64,000 nucleotides of DNA, taken from Xiphydria camelus. Its lineage: Eukaryota; Arthropoda; Insecta; Hymenoptera; Xiphydriidae. Position 1 is the first letter of the stretch; every line of letters begins with the position of its first letter. This document shows positions 37,001 to 48,613 of the stretch, piece by piece. A program made the translations under genes and the position numbers. The notes beneath the pieces were generated by a model. It worked only from the letters and a program-made list of their open reading frames with translations. It was not told the DNA's origin and made no database searches. The stretch covers positions 7,450,001 through 7,514,000 of the forward strand of contig OY783192.1 in assembly GCA_963678675.1 (NCBI GenBank). Reading direction: 5' to 3'.

Positions 37001-38907
37001 CCGTCGTTCGATGTTGACGATCGGCGTCGAAGCGGAAGAACGTCGAAAAACTCTCGTCGAAAGAATGCCGGTCTCATTAACCTCCTACAATGGATATATT
37101 AACGGTGTCACGGCTGTGTTTTGCTCTCGACGAAGATAGGTTGTGGTATTGTTAACAGGCACGACGAAGTAAATGAGTTTGCCGAGAGTCGACCGCCGAG
37201 TTATAGGAGAGTTGCGACTGTCTATCCGTCTATACGCCAGCAAGACGAGCAAGCGAGAAGGATTCGAACGGGCGGACGATCGACCGCTCGCCGCTCCTTT
37301 CGATGATGTGCGACTCCAGCGTTAAAGCCCGCGCGAATAACATGATGCGTCCTGAATGTCAAATTTAAATAAAAGTAGAGCAGTTTCTGATATTAAAAAC
37401 ATAAACGCGGATTTTGAAGAATTTCGGGAATCCAACGTTTTGTAGCTTCCTGATCAAAAAATTATTCAACAAATTAATCCAACTTTTTGCTCGACCCACT
37501 ATTACGAATCGTAGCGCTTTTAAGAGCTCAGTAGCGCATGGAATAAACACAAAATATATACAGAAGGGTAATGCTGGATTGGTATCGTTGTAGAAAATTG
37601 CGAACAATCATTCAAAATTCTCAAAGAGCCTTCTACCCTGATCTTTCGAAAGGAACTCATCGCGCCACTCGTCGGAGCCGTCCAATTTACCAAGGCATAC
37701 GTGACACGTACCCCGCGAATCGTTACCCTTAACGGGACATTTTGAAAAGTTGCATCCTCGACCCTTCCCTTGTTACGGCGTCAGTAATTGCATGGTGGCA
37801 ACGTGCTAAGATTCGCTCCGTTCCTCTCGAGATCCGCGCGGAAGATGGGGGTCGGACGGCCGGTCTGGGGCGGGTGAGACTCGACGAGGAGGGCACGAGG
37901 AGGGGAAAACGTTATCACTGGAGATCACGCTAATCTAACGCCTTCATCTCGATCCGCCTGCAACCCCTCGCTGATCCGACTTGACTTTTTGTAACGACTT
38001 CTTTTCCCGTGTTCCTTCGGCAACCGACCGACCGACCGACCGACCGACCGACCGACCGGCCAACCGGCCTTCTCGCTCTATCCCTCGCCGACTGCAAGAA
38101 CCCATCCCCGTAATTATCCGATAAGCAGAAGAACGCTAGGTTTTCCCTGGCCGTGGTGATATAAGGCGTGCTCTCCCTCTCTCTCCAGTTTCCAATTACA
38201 CGCGGGGGAGCAAAAATGGCCAGCTTTTTCTAGTGTTGTCATAGGAAATGGATTCCGGCACTGATGGTGCGCGCGTTTACTGCAGAAGCGGTCCTAATTT
38301 CCTGGATGGTTAATCGATGATTTCGAAGGCGGGTATACTCGAATCACTACTCACCGAGGCTTCGATCGAGGCCATCAGGATGAAGTGTGATACATTTCTA
38401 TCGTATCTTACTAATTTTTGGGAAATACATAGGTATCGAAACGAGCGGCTTTTCGGGAATACTTAGTCCTGGAGATTCGGACTATGCGGGTAACAACGAA
38501 GAAAACATGCACCTGCTTCGTAATTGAACGCTCTCGTGAACAGTTGACACCTTCTTATCCTTAATTAAGCCCGTATCCCTCGCGATAAAATGACGCCGAC
38601 GTCTAAACGAGCCGCAATTTGACGGTCGGGTTTATAGCGCGAAGGGAATTTGGCTCCAGATGCGCTAAGCCTGGTATAACGCGCGCGTGGGGATAAAAGT
38701 GTCTTTACTAAAGGCGAAGGGCTGTCCGACAAGGGCGAGGGTCAGTGCCCTTCGAATTACGTATCTTATATAGTTTATCTGTCCTTACTCATCGGTTGTT
38801 AGGCTATCTAAATCATCGGTACTTTGGACGTATTCGATAGCAGTGAATTCGACGTTTGTCTTGAGTGGCACGGACTTTTCGGGAAGAAGGAAATGGAATG
38901 TAGGGTA
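34061..38907. other. CpG-rich non-coding stretch, probably host DNA
   Basis: No paired transposon ends were seen. A short hairpin (CGCGGGC ... GCCCGCG) lies near 34090. Open frames at 34464-34865, 35564-35956 and 36539-36889 overlap frames on the opposite strand and have no domain, so I do not call them genes. Confidence 0.45.
38023..38059. repeat. (ACCG)n microsatellite
   Basis: About nine perfect ACCG units followed by related GGCCAACCGG sequence. Confidence 0.95.
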
Positions 38908-39394
38908 GACCGGGGACAATTGTAACAATTTACCTTTATTGCACTATGGCGATTAAAATATGATAGTTACAAATAAATGTTAGACATATTCAAATAGAGA
39001 CTTTGATTTAGTACAAAGTTAGTTCAAGATGAGGGTTATTTATGAAACCAATAAAAAGTTGTTTTTGATTAAATAGACTTGTTAGAAGTGCTACAACCGT
39101 CCCAACCCCTAGGACGGTTGTAACGGTGTTCGGGAACAACTGTAACACAACTTCTTAGACATAAATTATACATTTATGACAAATACAACATAACAAAAGT
39201 AAACATTTCCTGTTATAAAACAAAATAAAAATATATTCTTTGGCAAAAATCAGTTATAATACGCCTAGGCCTATTATAATACGACTGATATCACAATACG
39301 CCAGCGACATATGCATCAAATAAATTTTTGATTCGCGTCAACACAATATTTCAATCGTCTCCGGCTAGTGTCGTTACTATTGTCCCCGAAGGCC
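38908..39394. mobile_element. ~487-bp TA-flanked element
   Basis: CGGGGACAATTGTAAC near the left end is mirrored by GTTACTATTGTCCCCG near the right, with TA at 38906-38907 and 39395-39396. The end GACCGGGGACAATTG resembles GAGACCGGGGTTGGTTG of the element at 40299, so the two may be related. The interior is AT-rich and non-coding. Confidence 0.7.
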
Positions 39395-39695
39395 TAATTT
39401 TTCCACAACGCCATTTAATTCGTTACTCTTCATATAAAAATAAGTTGCAATATGTACATATATAATATCGAAATACCCGCTTTAAGATATACCAGTTAAA
39501 AAAGATCCAGAATTCCAACCAATAGCCAAAAAATTACGATTATTTAAACCTAGAAAAACTTACCTGGAATATGCAAAAACAGTTTATCGCCTACCAGCTG
39601 AACCGTTCGCCATCAAAGGTGGCGGCTTACTAACCTATGTAGGGATACGTACGAGGCGAATTGTTTGTGGTATCCGCGCATGCACAGTTATAATA

Positions 39696-40127
39696 CAGGG
39701 TGCGGCAAAATGATAGACACTATTTGGGATGTCAATAAAAACCAAACCACACAAAGCAAAGAAAAAAGTTTTTTATTTTTGGAAACTACATATCATGCCA
39801 TTTTGAAACGTTATATTCGAAAAATTACATGTTTAAATGACGGCCATAAACTTAAGTTTGTGCCATTTTCAGTTATCGACATGGCTTGGAAAGGAGCGCA
39901 TCGCGATTCCGCAAGAGATGATCCGTAGAGTAATAGCGCGCTTCCGTGAAAACCTTCAAGAGTGTATCGACAATAATGGCCGACATTTAAGAGATGTAAT
40001 TTTTTGAACGTAACGTTTCAAAATGGCATGATTGTAGTTTCCAAAAATAAAAAAATGTTTTCTTTGCTTTGTGTGGTTTGATTTTTATTGACATCCCAAA
40101 TAGTGTCTATCATTTTGCCGCACCCTG
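39696..40127. mobile_element. 432-bp TA-flanked MITE retaining transposase 3' end
   Basis: CAGGGTGCGGCAAAATGATA at 39696 is mirrored at 40127, with arms of about 135 bases and TA on both sides (39694-39695 and 40128-40129). Between the arms is the C-terminal coding end of a transposase, so this element arose by internal deletion of an autonomous Tc1/mariner-type parent. Confidence 0.9.
39906..40007 (+). pseudogene. C-terminus of a Tc1/mariner-type transposase
   Basis: The frame IPQEMIRRVIARFRENLQEC continues to GRHLRDVIF and stops at TGA inside the right arm. An IPxExIxRxIxxFxxRLxxCI pattern followed by a glycine-rich end is typical of Tc1-like and DD37D-group transposases just after the catalytic core. 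The catalytic domain itself has been deleted. Confidence 0.6.
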
Positions 40128-40298
40128 TACTCTCGGAATTATGCCCGATCGATGTTACAATTATTGTACCCTGTTACTTTTGTCTCTGGTCTACACTACC
40201 GTCGTGCAGCTAAAGTATACATGTACAACGATTTACTTGTGTAATTGGCTTGCACAAGCCAATTGGCGCAAATTGCATTAGCGTCTAAACAGGCCTTA

Positions 40299-41505
40299 GG
40301 GGAGACCGGGGTTGGTTGTTACAATTCTTATATAATCATATATTTTGGACACATTTATTGAAACTGATTTAAAAAAATAAGTGTTTACATTGAACTCGTA
40401 CTTATACCTAATTATAAAAATAAAGTATCGCTTATTCATCTCTAACAGAAGTTATACTGCACGCATATTAAGAGGGTCTAGTCAGTTGTAACAACCAACC
40501 CCACGGCGGGGTTGGTTGTTACATCTTCGGAGTTAGTTGTTACAATCACATAGGTATTGCTATTTAGTCATAATCAGAGTCGCAGTTGAGACATACATAG
40601 TACAAACCGACTTCAACACATAGCTCATGAGCCCATCCATGGCATTTGGTGCATTTTATCCATTTTTCGCCAGATTTAGAATTGGAATATGTTTCAGCAC
40701 AAACTAAGCACAATGTGTTGTTTTCCTTTGCTTTCTACTGCTATATTTCTCTTTACTCTACTTTACTTAATTTGGTGTTTAGTTCTTTTGGCGTCTCGTT
40801 TTTCTTGCTCTTTTTGTAATTCATTTTTATTAGGAGAGTCGCGCATAAAGAGCTACGCGCGGTTCATGGAACATACCGCTCGCCTTGTCATCGGAATTGA
40901 CGCTTGATTAACTAAATATGGATATCGCGGTGATACTAACTGCTAAGAAACGATATTCAAAGTTCCGACCATCGTTTGTCGGAACAATGATCGATGCTAC
41001 CAAGAAGCATGAATCGACCCTCCGAATTCCGTCGCTCGGTGCGACGGAACACGTTTTAAGCACTTATTTCAAGAAAATCATACACTTTGGCTGGCTTACA
41101 ATGTAACAACCAACCCCACTGAAACTGTAACAACCAACCCCAAGTGCGCCGTTCGAACAAAAGCCAATACACTTACCTAACCTTAAATTTAATTGAAGTA
41201 TAGAAGTGTCGGAAATGTTACTTACATTCAGGTATGTCTTGAAAAAAATTGCTAAATATGTAGCATTTGCACCACTGTCGTAATAAAAGAAAATGTCCGT
41301 GTATAAAATATCACTAAAGCGGTCAAAAAACAAATAAGTGTTATTTATTCGGTAACGATACAGCTAAGTTGAACACAACTTCACTGAAAGATGGTGCCGC
41401 GTGCGCTGAACATATGATGCTGATGGTAGCGCTGTATTATTCTTGGTGCGCATTTTATACTAATTGTAACAACCAACCCCTGTAACAACCAACCCCGGTC
41501 TCCCC
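40299..41505. mobile_element. 1.2-kb TA-flanked element, pogo-like
   Basis: GGGGAGACCGGGGTTGGTTG at 40299 is mirrored at 41505, with TA at 40297-40298 and 41506-41507. Copies of GGGGTTGGTTGTTACA recur inside in both orientations (40505, 41103, 41133, 41467), forming subterminal repeats. The coding remnant is a zinc finger of the kind found at the end of pogo-like transposases. The main transposase domain is absent. Confidence 0.85.
40564..40723 (-). pseudogene. PHD-like zinc finger, C-terminus of a pogo-like transposase
   Basis: Read downward from about 40723, the frame gives CLVCAETYSNS, EKWIKCTKCHGWAHELC, YYVCLNC and the end DSDYD with TAA at 40566-40564. The C4HC3-like spacing and the WIKC..C..WAHE.C core are typical of arthropod pogo/Tigger transposase C-termini. 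No DDE domain lies upstream within the element, so this is a relic kept in a deletion derivative. Confidence 0.65.
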
Positions 41506-41790
41506 TAAGGGTAGGCTTATCCCGAATGTCTCGTGGCAAATTGCGGTGTGGGTGCAGTCTAGGATTTTCTAAATCCAAATCTAGTGATATTTAAATTTTG
41601 CGATATTTTCATTTGATAGTAGGATTTTTTATTTCTAATTTTTGGCAAATATCAAATAATAAAATACGTGAAATAACGTTACCCGATATATTTTCCTCTA
41701 CAACTGTTTAACTTATGAGGTATTAGCGTGCATATGTACATACTTTTGTTTCATTAGGCTTATTTTGAAAGATATTGCTAGTGTCCAATA

Positions 41791-42026
41791 CTGCTGTATT
41801 AAGTTAAAAAGGCGTATCTGACATTTTTACAGTTTTGAGATATTAGGGTTTTTCTAATTCGTTTCATGCAACACTGATAATGAAATTCAAAATAAATGAT
41901 AAAATATTTTATTCTTTCTGGACCAGATACGACTTTTTTAACTTAACCTCGTGTCAGACTTGTATACAATTTAATAAATTCAAAAATTATTTTTTCTAAA
42001 TACGCCCTTTTAACTTAACACAGCAG
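41791..42026. mobile_element. ~236-bp MITE
   Basis: CTGCTGTATTAAGTTAAAAA at 41791 is mirrored by the complement ending CAGCAG at 42026, and both continue with GGCGTAT. A third related phrase, ACTTTTTTAACTTAACC, lies at 41931. Confidence 0.7.
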
Positions 42027-43254
42027 AACAACTATTAGGTGCCGTGTGGCGCCAGAGAAACTCCTTCTATAAGAATATTTATAATAATTTCAACTGAAGT
42101 CTCTATAAAACGTATGAACTGATGTTTGAAATTTTTTAAACTTATCAGGATGTGTCGGTTGGTAAAACAATAATGGATCAAACACGTAAAGGAATGCGCC
42201 ACGATAAATAATCTTTTTGTAATAAATAACCGTATTATGCGACCGCAGGGGAACCGGGGGTTAGGGGTCACACGAGTACGGTTATGATGTTATCGTGATA
42301 ATCGACGCTCGATAATATCCTCCAATAAATTTTGTACGATAACGAAGAGGATTTATATTATTGGAGCACCGCGTGCTATAACGCCCATTACGGCGTGCTC
42401 CGGGGCCAATTCGTTCTATTTTGACGTCACTTCCAGCGCGACGATAATAACGCGTAATCAGACCTCACGCGATTTGTCATTAAAAATACAGTTTTATGTG
42501 AGTTTCAGACTTGTGATAAAAGGTACTTTGATTGGTCTTAGAAAAAATTGCACGATTCTTTAATTATCACTCAGAAATATCGTGCTTGAACTGTTATGAT
42601 AAGTTTTAATTATTTTTAAAAATTCGACCAAAAAATCGACTTCTTTTTATCAGAAGGAAAAAAAATTGTATCGCTTTAAGCTACTTTCCACGATGTAGAC
42701 CATACGAAATAACGCGCGATAAGATTGAATACGCGAGCGTAAAGTAACCAGCAAAGAGAAGAGAGAAAGGTGTTCTGGAAAGGCAGGGAGAATAAACGAG
42801 TTAAAAATAAAAGGAGGAAAGGAAGGTTCCAGAAGTGTCGGGAAACAGTAGCGCATACATATGTAGATATGCGTAAATATTTAAAAGAAGACGAAGCGGT
42901 GATAGTTTTTCCAGTTGTAAAAGTGATAATGGCACTGCAGGGGTTGCAACCATGCCGGTCACATGGTGTCGCAGGGAAGGTACGTGCAATAGCTTAGCGC
43001 CGGTATACACTTTACGAACTCCCTTTATGATCGCATAAATGTTTCATAAACTGCTGTTTTTACAGCTCACTCACTCCGCGTCTTTCATTGCCGATTTCTA
43101 GCAAGGGGGTAATATCGTCGAGGATTAAAGGACGTCAACGTAAACTCGGCGTTCCCCCTTGCGGATCGGATTTTGGAAAATTGCATCAACCCTACTCATG
43201 ATGGCGCGGTTGCGCGTTGATGCCGCTACGATTTGTCCGATGGATATACGGGGT
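42027..43254. other. non-coding stretch
   Basis: AT-rich around 42480-42680, CpG-rich elsewhere. A weak inverted match flanks 43093-43171 (GCAAGGGGGT and CCCCCTTGC). No gene recognised. Confidence 0.4.
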
Positions 43255-44585
43255 TTTTCACTGGACCTGCAAAATAGCAAATATAACGTATACTTTTTTT
43301 AGAACTATAGACGATGAATGTCATCGTTGATTGTTCGTGGTGGATAGGAGTGGTTAAGCAGTATTGGCAACTGTCAGTGATGAAGCTCTTCAATCAGGTA
43401 GGTGCGCCTGATACCTGATTGCACTCTAGTTCTACTTAAAATCAGGAGTACTTGCTTCAGTTTATAGACCGTCAGATAGTGACCGATTCTGGTGCCCCAT
43501 TTTCGCATACATGCCTCGAAGAGGGTTGAAAAGTACTTCGATGCTGAGTAGAATAAAGCGAAATTTACGAATGGCCCCTGGGGATAACATATGAAAAATT
43601 CGATTTTTCTTAACAGAAATAAAAAGGTGTCTGTCGCCCATTTTCTCACGCATGCCTTGTTCACTATAAATGATTAATTAATATAACCTGACTTTGGAAA
43701 ACCAAAGGCATGAGTGTTGTAGGTGGCTAAAGGGTTGAAATAAGGGCGTAATCTTGTAAGAAAAAATCGAGATTTTGAGTGATTTTCCCACACATACCTA
43801 CTGGAAGTATGGAAACGTACATCGTCATTAGCCCGAAAAAAATATTGGCATGTGTGAGTGGCGCGAATGGATAAGTACATTTTGGAGTCGTAAATGTTAA
43901 CGGATTTTTTTTCGATTTTTCAGTTTTTTTTCTTAAATTCATAAGTTTTTATTGCAATTAATTTGGTTCATGGAAAAATAACTGAAAAATCGAAAAACAA
44001 AATCCGTTAACATTTACGACTCCAAAATGTACTTATCCATTCGTGCCACTCACATGCCAATATTTTTTTCGGGCTAGTGACGATGTACGAGTCCATACTT
44101 CCAATAGGCATGTGTGGGAAAATCACTCAAAATCTCGATTTTTTCTTACAAGATTTCGCCCTTATTTCAACCCTTTAGCCACCTGCAACACTCATGCCTT
44201 TGGTTTTCCGAAGCCAGGTTCTATTAATTAATCATTTAGTGAACAAGTCAGGCGTGAGAAAATGGGCGACAGACACCTTTTTATTTCTGTTAAGAAAAAT
44301 GGAATTTTCCATATGTTATCCCCAGGGGCCATTCGTAAATTTCGCTTTATTCTACTAAGCATCGAAGTACTTTTCAACCCTCTTCGAGGTATGTATGCGA
44401 AAATGGGGCACCAGAATCTGTCACTATCTGACGGTCTATTAAGTGTTTTGTCATTTCAGTTGCCGATCCTGCTTAATCTCTCCTACCCATGGTAGTACAC
44501 CACGACCAATCAATGATGACGCTCATCGTCTGTAATCCCATAAATCGTATACATTTGCTGTGCTACAGGTCCAGTGAAATAGCCC
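43255..44585. mobile_element. 1.33-kb foldback palindrome
   Basis: TTTTTCACTGGACCTG near 43255 is mirrored near 44583. The inner arms (43440-43940 and 43985-44440) are highly similar; the outer 200 bases are more diverged. The centre is the AT-rich stretch 43940-43975. Matching short frames in both arms are mirror images and not genes. Confidence 0.85.
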
Positions 44586-46558
44586 TGTATGCATGCAATA
44601 CGAATAACCAACGGTCGATTTCGCGATCTCATTCAGCGAAAATCAATGAAGTCGTCGTTAGGACGAATTCGACAACGGGGAACTCGCGTTTCTTGATCAC
44701 CAGACGACGAGGGCGCGGCTACGGTTGGCGGTCGGTCGCGTTGGAGGGGTGAGAAGGGAGTCTGCAGAGTTTTTATCGCCCCTAAAATATTGTCATCATC
44801 GCGCTTAATCGCGTAATAAAATGTTTTTGTCCGCTTGTTTGTCTAGCCGAGCTGCGTGCGTGAAGAGGGGTAGAATGGCACGCGGCGAAAAATGAATCTC
44901 CGTGGCGCGTTGCCAGATACCCGAGCGTGGCTTTGAGCAACAAACTTTCGAAAGTCCGCGCGTCGAAACGCGACGGAGACGCGAGGCCGCGGAAAACTTT
45001 CTCTCTCTCCCGGTGCGACGCGAGCGTCCGGATGATTAATGCGCCACTGGCTCAACGCTTATCGGCGGCGAGACGATAGCTGCCGTAACGGACCGGCGAA
45101 ACGGATGGACGGGTGCTGCTCGTATACGTCGAAATTTTTGAAGACCCTCTTCGAAGTCTCGTTTATATTTTCGAGGAAAAGGCACGCGGGCACGGCGCGA
45201 TAAAGGCGAGGTTATAAAAACGTCGGTCCCATTAGGAACTTTGTTAAAACGCTTCTAAAGGGTTCGCTTACTGTTTCAACTTTTACGCGCTCGTTAACCT
45301 AATGGAGAATAGGCATCGGTTGGTAGGATACCTGCGCGGAGTACACCCCCCCTCCAGCGGCGGTCTCACTCGCTTTCGTATAACAACTCGATATAAACTG
45401 TAGGATTTTCTCGTTTACATCGTGGCGAGGAGAGATAAAAAGCTACGAGCATCCTCCCAGTCGTACTGGGGCCCAGCCTCCGTACGTTTACCGTGTGCCA
45501 CGCAGCGGAAGAACGTTCAACGAGGAGGAAAAAATTGTTTAATCCGGTAGGAGGAGAGATCGTTAAAAGGAAACTCTCCGGAATCGCGGAATCGTCGACT
45601 ACGTCGCGGTACTAATCGATTTTCGTTCCGCGAAATGCATTCTCGAATTTATTAGATCCGTGCACCCCGACTGCAGGCTATCAAGTTACGCTACGCCCGA
45701 CTATAACAATTATTTACATTGCCGTACTGCAGGCAGCAAGTGGAGCAATAATATGCATAGGAGAGCTTACGCCGTTCCCGTTACACTGCTTTCCGCATTA
45801 ACGCATAGGCGGCCAAACGAGCCGGAAATAAACTGGAATTACATACATACCTATCGGGGGGTCGCTCGCCCTTGGTTTCGATGTTCCAATGCGGAGACGT
45901 TGCACTTGCCGGTGGATTTTGCGGCAGGAGACTCGAGTCTGTTCGAAGTTCTACTCTCGACTCTTGTGTAATTTGCTTTGAATATTTAGTACTTTTTAAT
46001 ACCATTATATCGACCGTCTGTGGGGGATATGAATTTTAGCGCGACTAAAAATTTTAAGAATCGACCGAAAATTTTATTCGATGACATTGGAAACTGCTTC
46101 ATAAAACGAATTCGATGATCTTTTTGCTATACCTAAATCGAGTTTCGTCATTCAAATATACGCTTAACCGCGATGTCTGCTGTTTTATTAGATGTCATAT
46201 ATGCTAAGCCGAGTATTCGGTGTTGTGAAAAGGCTTGAAAAAATGTAAGGTAACCGTCGCTCAAGGGAGGATGCGCGGTATGATATAAACGTAATGACAG
46301 TGGAAATTGTATACAGTTTGCTTCGCGTCGTGTTTCGTACCTACTGGTCGACTAGGTTCGAACGTGGAACTGGAAATATGTCAGTATCGTTGAGAAAAGG
46401 AATACTCACTCACAAGGAGGAAGGGATGTAGCGGATTTCCGATCTTGAAACTCAGAAGTTACGCGCGCGTGAGACGTACTTTTATAAATATGTACCTACA
46501 TCACGTGTTATTATATTTATGCTATTAAGAAAGCGATCGGTATTTTCTACCGTAATTG
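44586..46558. other. CpG-rich non-coding stretch, probably host DNA
   Basis: No repeats or transposon ends seen. 44840-45060 is especially CpG-rich. The frame at 45660-45971 lacks any recognisable domain and overlaps a minus-strand frame. Confidence 0.45.
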
Positions 46559-46779
46559 TTAACCCTTAAATGCATATTGTTGCTTTTCGGCAACACACTG
46601 CCTACTATACCTTTCAAACTCACACTAGAGCAAATATCGACTAGCTGCATAGAGTGTCCGTTGGGCTACGTACTGCTTTATAATAGGCTATAAGCATCTG
46701 TTGGTACATGGCGCTCATGTCACTGTATTATTGACATTTCCCAGTCTGCAGACAACCGGCGAGCAACGGGATAAGAAAA

Positions 46780-46892
46780 TGAAATGCAAGCTGCCTAACT
46801 GCAAAGGACTTACCTATACCAAGTGTGAGAAGTGCGATGTAGAATTATGTTTCAATAAACGTAATAATTGTGTCAAAAAATTTCACACGTAA
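46780..46892 (+). pseudogene. piggyBac transposase C-terminal cysteine-rich domain
   Basis: The frame gives MKCKLPNCKGLTYTKCEKCD, then LCFNKRNNC and KKFHT before TAA at 46890-46892. The Cx4C...CxxC...LCF...C..FH spacing is that of the zinc-binding domain that ends piggyBac and PGBD transposases and binds the element's ends. The RNase H-like DDD catalytic core that should precede it is missing, so this is a deletion derivative. Confidence 0.8.
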
Positions 46893-47174
46893 TGTAATGT
46901 CATACTATGTACTTAAGAGGCCGACATACCAGGCCCACTAGTTTCTCCTGCGGGGCAGCGGTGAGACGAGGTAATGTCAAAACGCTAGAAGGGGCTGGAG
47001 CTACGCGAGGTTAGCGATGTTGCCGAATGCATGCAGTGTGGACACGGTCCGGTTAGGTTAGGTCTTACGCCGGCCTCAGTGGCGAGAGCATGGCTCGCTC
47101 CCGTTTAGACCGGGATACCGCGTCGCGCGCGCGTTCCAAGTGTCTCCGGGATTGGCGTACATCATGTCACCAAT

Positions 47175-47245
47175 GCTTCGATAGCGCAACGGTTAAGTTG
47201 CCGGGCTGGAGGTCTCGATGTCGCGGGTTCAATTCTTGTTGGAAT
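47175..47245 (+). pseudogene. tRNA-like sequence, left arm
   Basis: TAGCGCAACGG matches a Pol III box A, and GGGTTCAATTC a box B. An acceptor-like GCTTCGA at 47175 pairs partly with TGGAATT, and an anticodon-like loop CTGGAGG follows the D arm. A run of ten T starts just after, a Pol III terminator. Weak D- and acceptor-stem pairing argues for a tRNA pseudogene or SINE head. Confidence 0.6.
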
Positions 47246-47431
47246 TTTTTTTTTATTAACTTTTTTCATTCGATTACAACCTTTTCTTGTTATAGAAAGT
47301 GGTTTACATTATCGAATAAAATAAGAGTTTCAATTTTTTTTCATAGTTTTACGTTATTTTCTTCCTCGTTGAGGTGAACCAATATTATTAGAAAGAACAG
47401 TTGGAAGCATCGTTGCATTTTTTTATTCTTA

Positions 47432-47635
47432 CATTTCGTCATGGGAATTTTTGGCTGCCGAAGATTTTATACATGATTTTGGATAATAATTGTCGAAAAA
47501 ACATTTGAAGCACACCATATTTTGACACCATGAACATTTGACGAATGGAACTTTGCCACACGCACATTTACACTTTAAAAGCGTTATGGGAAAGCAAATT
47601 TCATTGACATTTTCGAAAAACGGCCTGGTTGGCAA
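47432..47635 (-). pseudogene. cysteine-rich fragment, possibly a piggyBac zinc domain
   Basis: A 68-codon frame in the palindrome spacer reads KCKCACGKVPFVKCSWCQNM and VCFKCFFDNYYP. The CxC...CxxC...VCxxCF spacing resembles the C-terminal zinc domain of some piggyBac-type transposases. It ends in a normal stop. No catalytic domain adjoins it. It could be the coding relic of the TTAA element that carries it. Confidence 0.4.
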
Positions 47636-47779
47636 TAATATTAGTTCACCTCAACGAGGAAGAAAAAATAACGTAAAACTATAAAAACAATTGAAACTTT
47701 TATTTTATTCGATAATGTAAACCACTTTCTATAACAAGAAGGGATTGTATAATCGAATGAAAAAAAGTTAATAAAAAAA

Positions 47780-47852
47780 AACCCCGACAAGACTTGAACC
47801 CGCGACATCAAGACTCCCAGCCTGGCAACTTAACCGTTGCGCTATCGTAGCA
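47780..47852 (-). pseudogene. tRNA-like sequence, right arm
   Basis: Mirror copy of the left-arm sequence: GCTACGATAGCGCAACGG, loop CTGGGAG, box B GGTTCAAGTC, then a T-run on the minus strand. It differs from the left copy at about ten positions, including the would-be anticodon. Confidence 0.6.
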
Positions 47853-48613
47853 TTGGTAACATTATGCACGCCAATCCCGAAGACACTTGGAACGCGCGCG
47901 CGACGCTATTCCAAGAAGTTTTCAAGACAAAATCGATTTGACATCTGCCGGCCCCCCCCCCCCCTTGTGAGATACGCCCTTACGTGATAAGACCGACGAT
48001 ATTCTGCTATTCGTGGCGGAGACAAATCTGACAACCCCGCAGTCCGTACGTAGTGAAGACGCTAGATGGAAGCATTACTCGGCTGATAAAAGTAGACGAG
48101 TAATAGGTTTGAAATAAAGGTTTTCTGCAATGGGCTTTCAGAAATCTTTCGTGCAAAAGGTGGTAGTACCTTGTACAAGGTTTATTTTAGGGTCCCATAG
48201 AAGAATTCATTTCAATACTTTGATTGTTTCCGCGTTTACAACTTGCAAAATATAGGTATATTTGTGAGGTCGCCGATGGATTACAACAAAGAAATTTATT
48301 TATTTTTTTCTATATGGCCCTAGATTTATGTTTTTTAAGTGTGGTGGCGAAAAGTACAAAAGGTTCTTATGCACCATGTTGGAATTATCGCTTTACAGCC
48401 GCGACAACTTTTCCGGCGTTTCCAGACGGGGTGTGTCGGCCTCTTAATGCATGATGTTGCCATTTGGCTACATACCCTTTTTTCGAAAAAAAAAAAAACG
48501 GTTCAAAGTGAAATATAATTTTTATTTTTATTTCTCCCTGTATTAGTTTTGTAAAATCTTCCAGTTTTTCATTTTTTTATTTTTAAACAAAAAATCATGC
48601 ATTTAAGGGTTAA

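Larger units (their letters stand above)
47120..47906. repeat. 787-bp palindrome with a tRNA-like sequence in each arm
   Basis: GCGTCGCGCGCGCGTTCCAA at 47120 is mirrored at 47906. The arms of about 280 bases carry tRNA-like sequences pointing inward, each followed by a T-run. They end at TTGAGGTGAACCAATATTA / TAATATTAGTTCACCTCAA around 47376 and 47650. The spacer carries a cysteine-rich minus-strand frame. Confidence 0.85.
46917..48443. mobile_element. 1.5-kb TTAA element nested in the piggyBac remnant
   Basis: GAGGCCGACATACC at 46917 is mirrored by GGTGTGTCGGCCTC ending at 48443. TTAA lies at 46913-46916 and 48444-48447. Removing it restores a continuous 3' non-coding end of the outer element. 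It contains the tRNA-bearing palindrome 47120-47906 and a poly-C run at 47953-47965. Confidence 0.85.
46563..48609. mobile_element. piggyBac remnant, outer element of a TTAA nest
   Basis: CCCTTAAATGCAT at 46563 is mirrored by ATGCATTTAAGGG ending at 48609. TTAA lies at 46559-46562 and 48610-48613. The end of a piggyBac transposase lies near the left end. A second copy of the left-end motif, TTAATGCATGATGTTGCC, occurs at 48444. About 1.5 kb of the interior is a younger TTAA element. Confidence 0.9.

Noticed and set aside
47044..47056. GGTTAGGTTAGG, resembling the insect telomere repeat
   Set aside because: Only about two units; too short to indicate a telomere or interstitial telomeric array.
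47175..47852. The two tRNA-like sequences as working tRNA genes
   Set aside because: Acceptor and D stems pair poorly, the two copies differ in the would-be anticodon, and both lie in a transposon palindrome.
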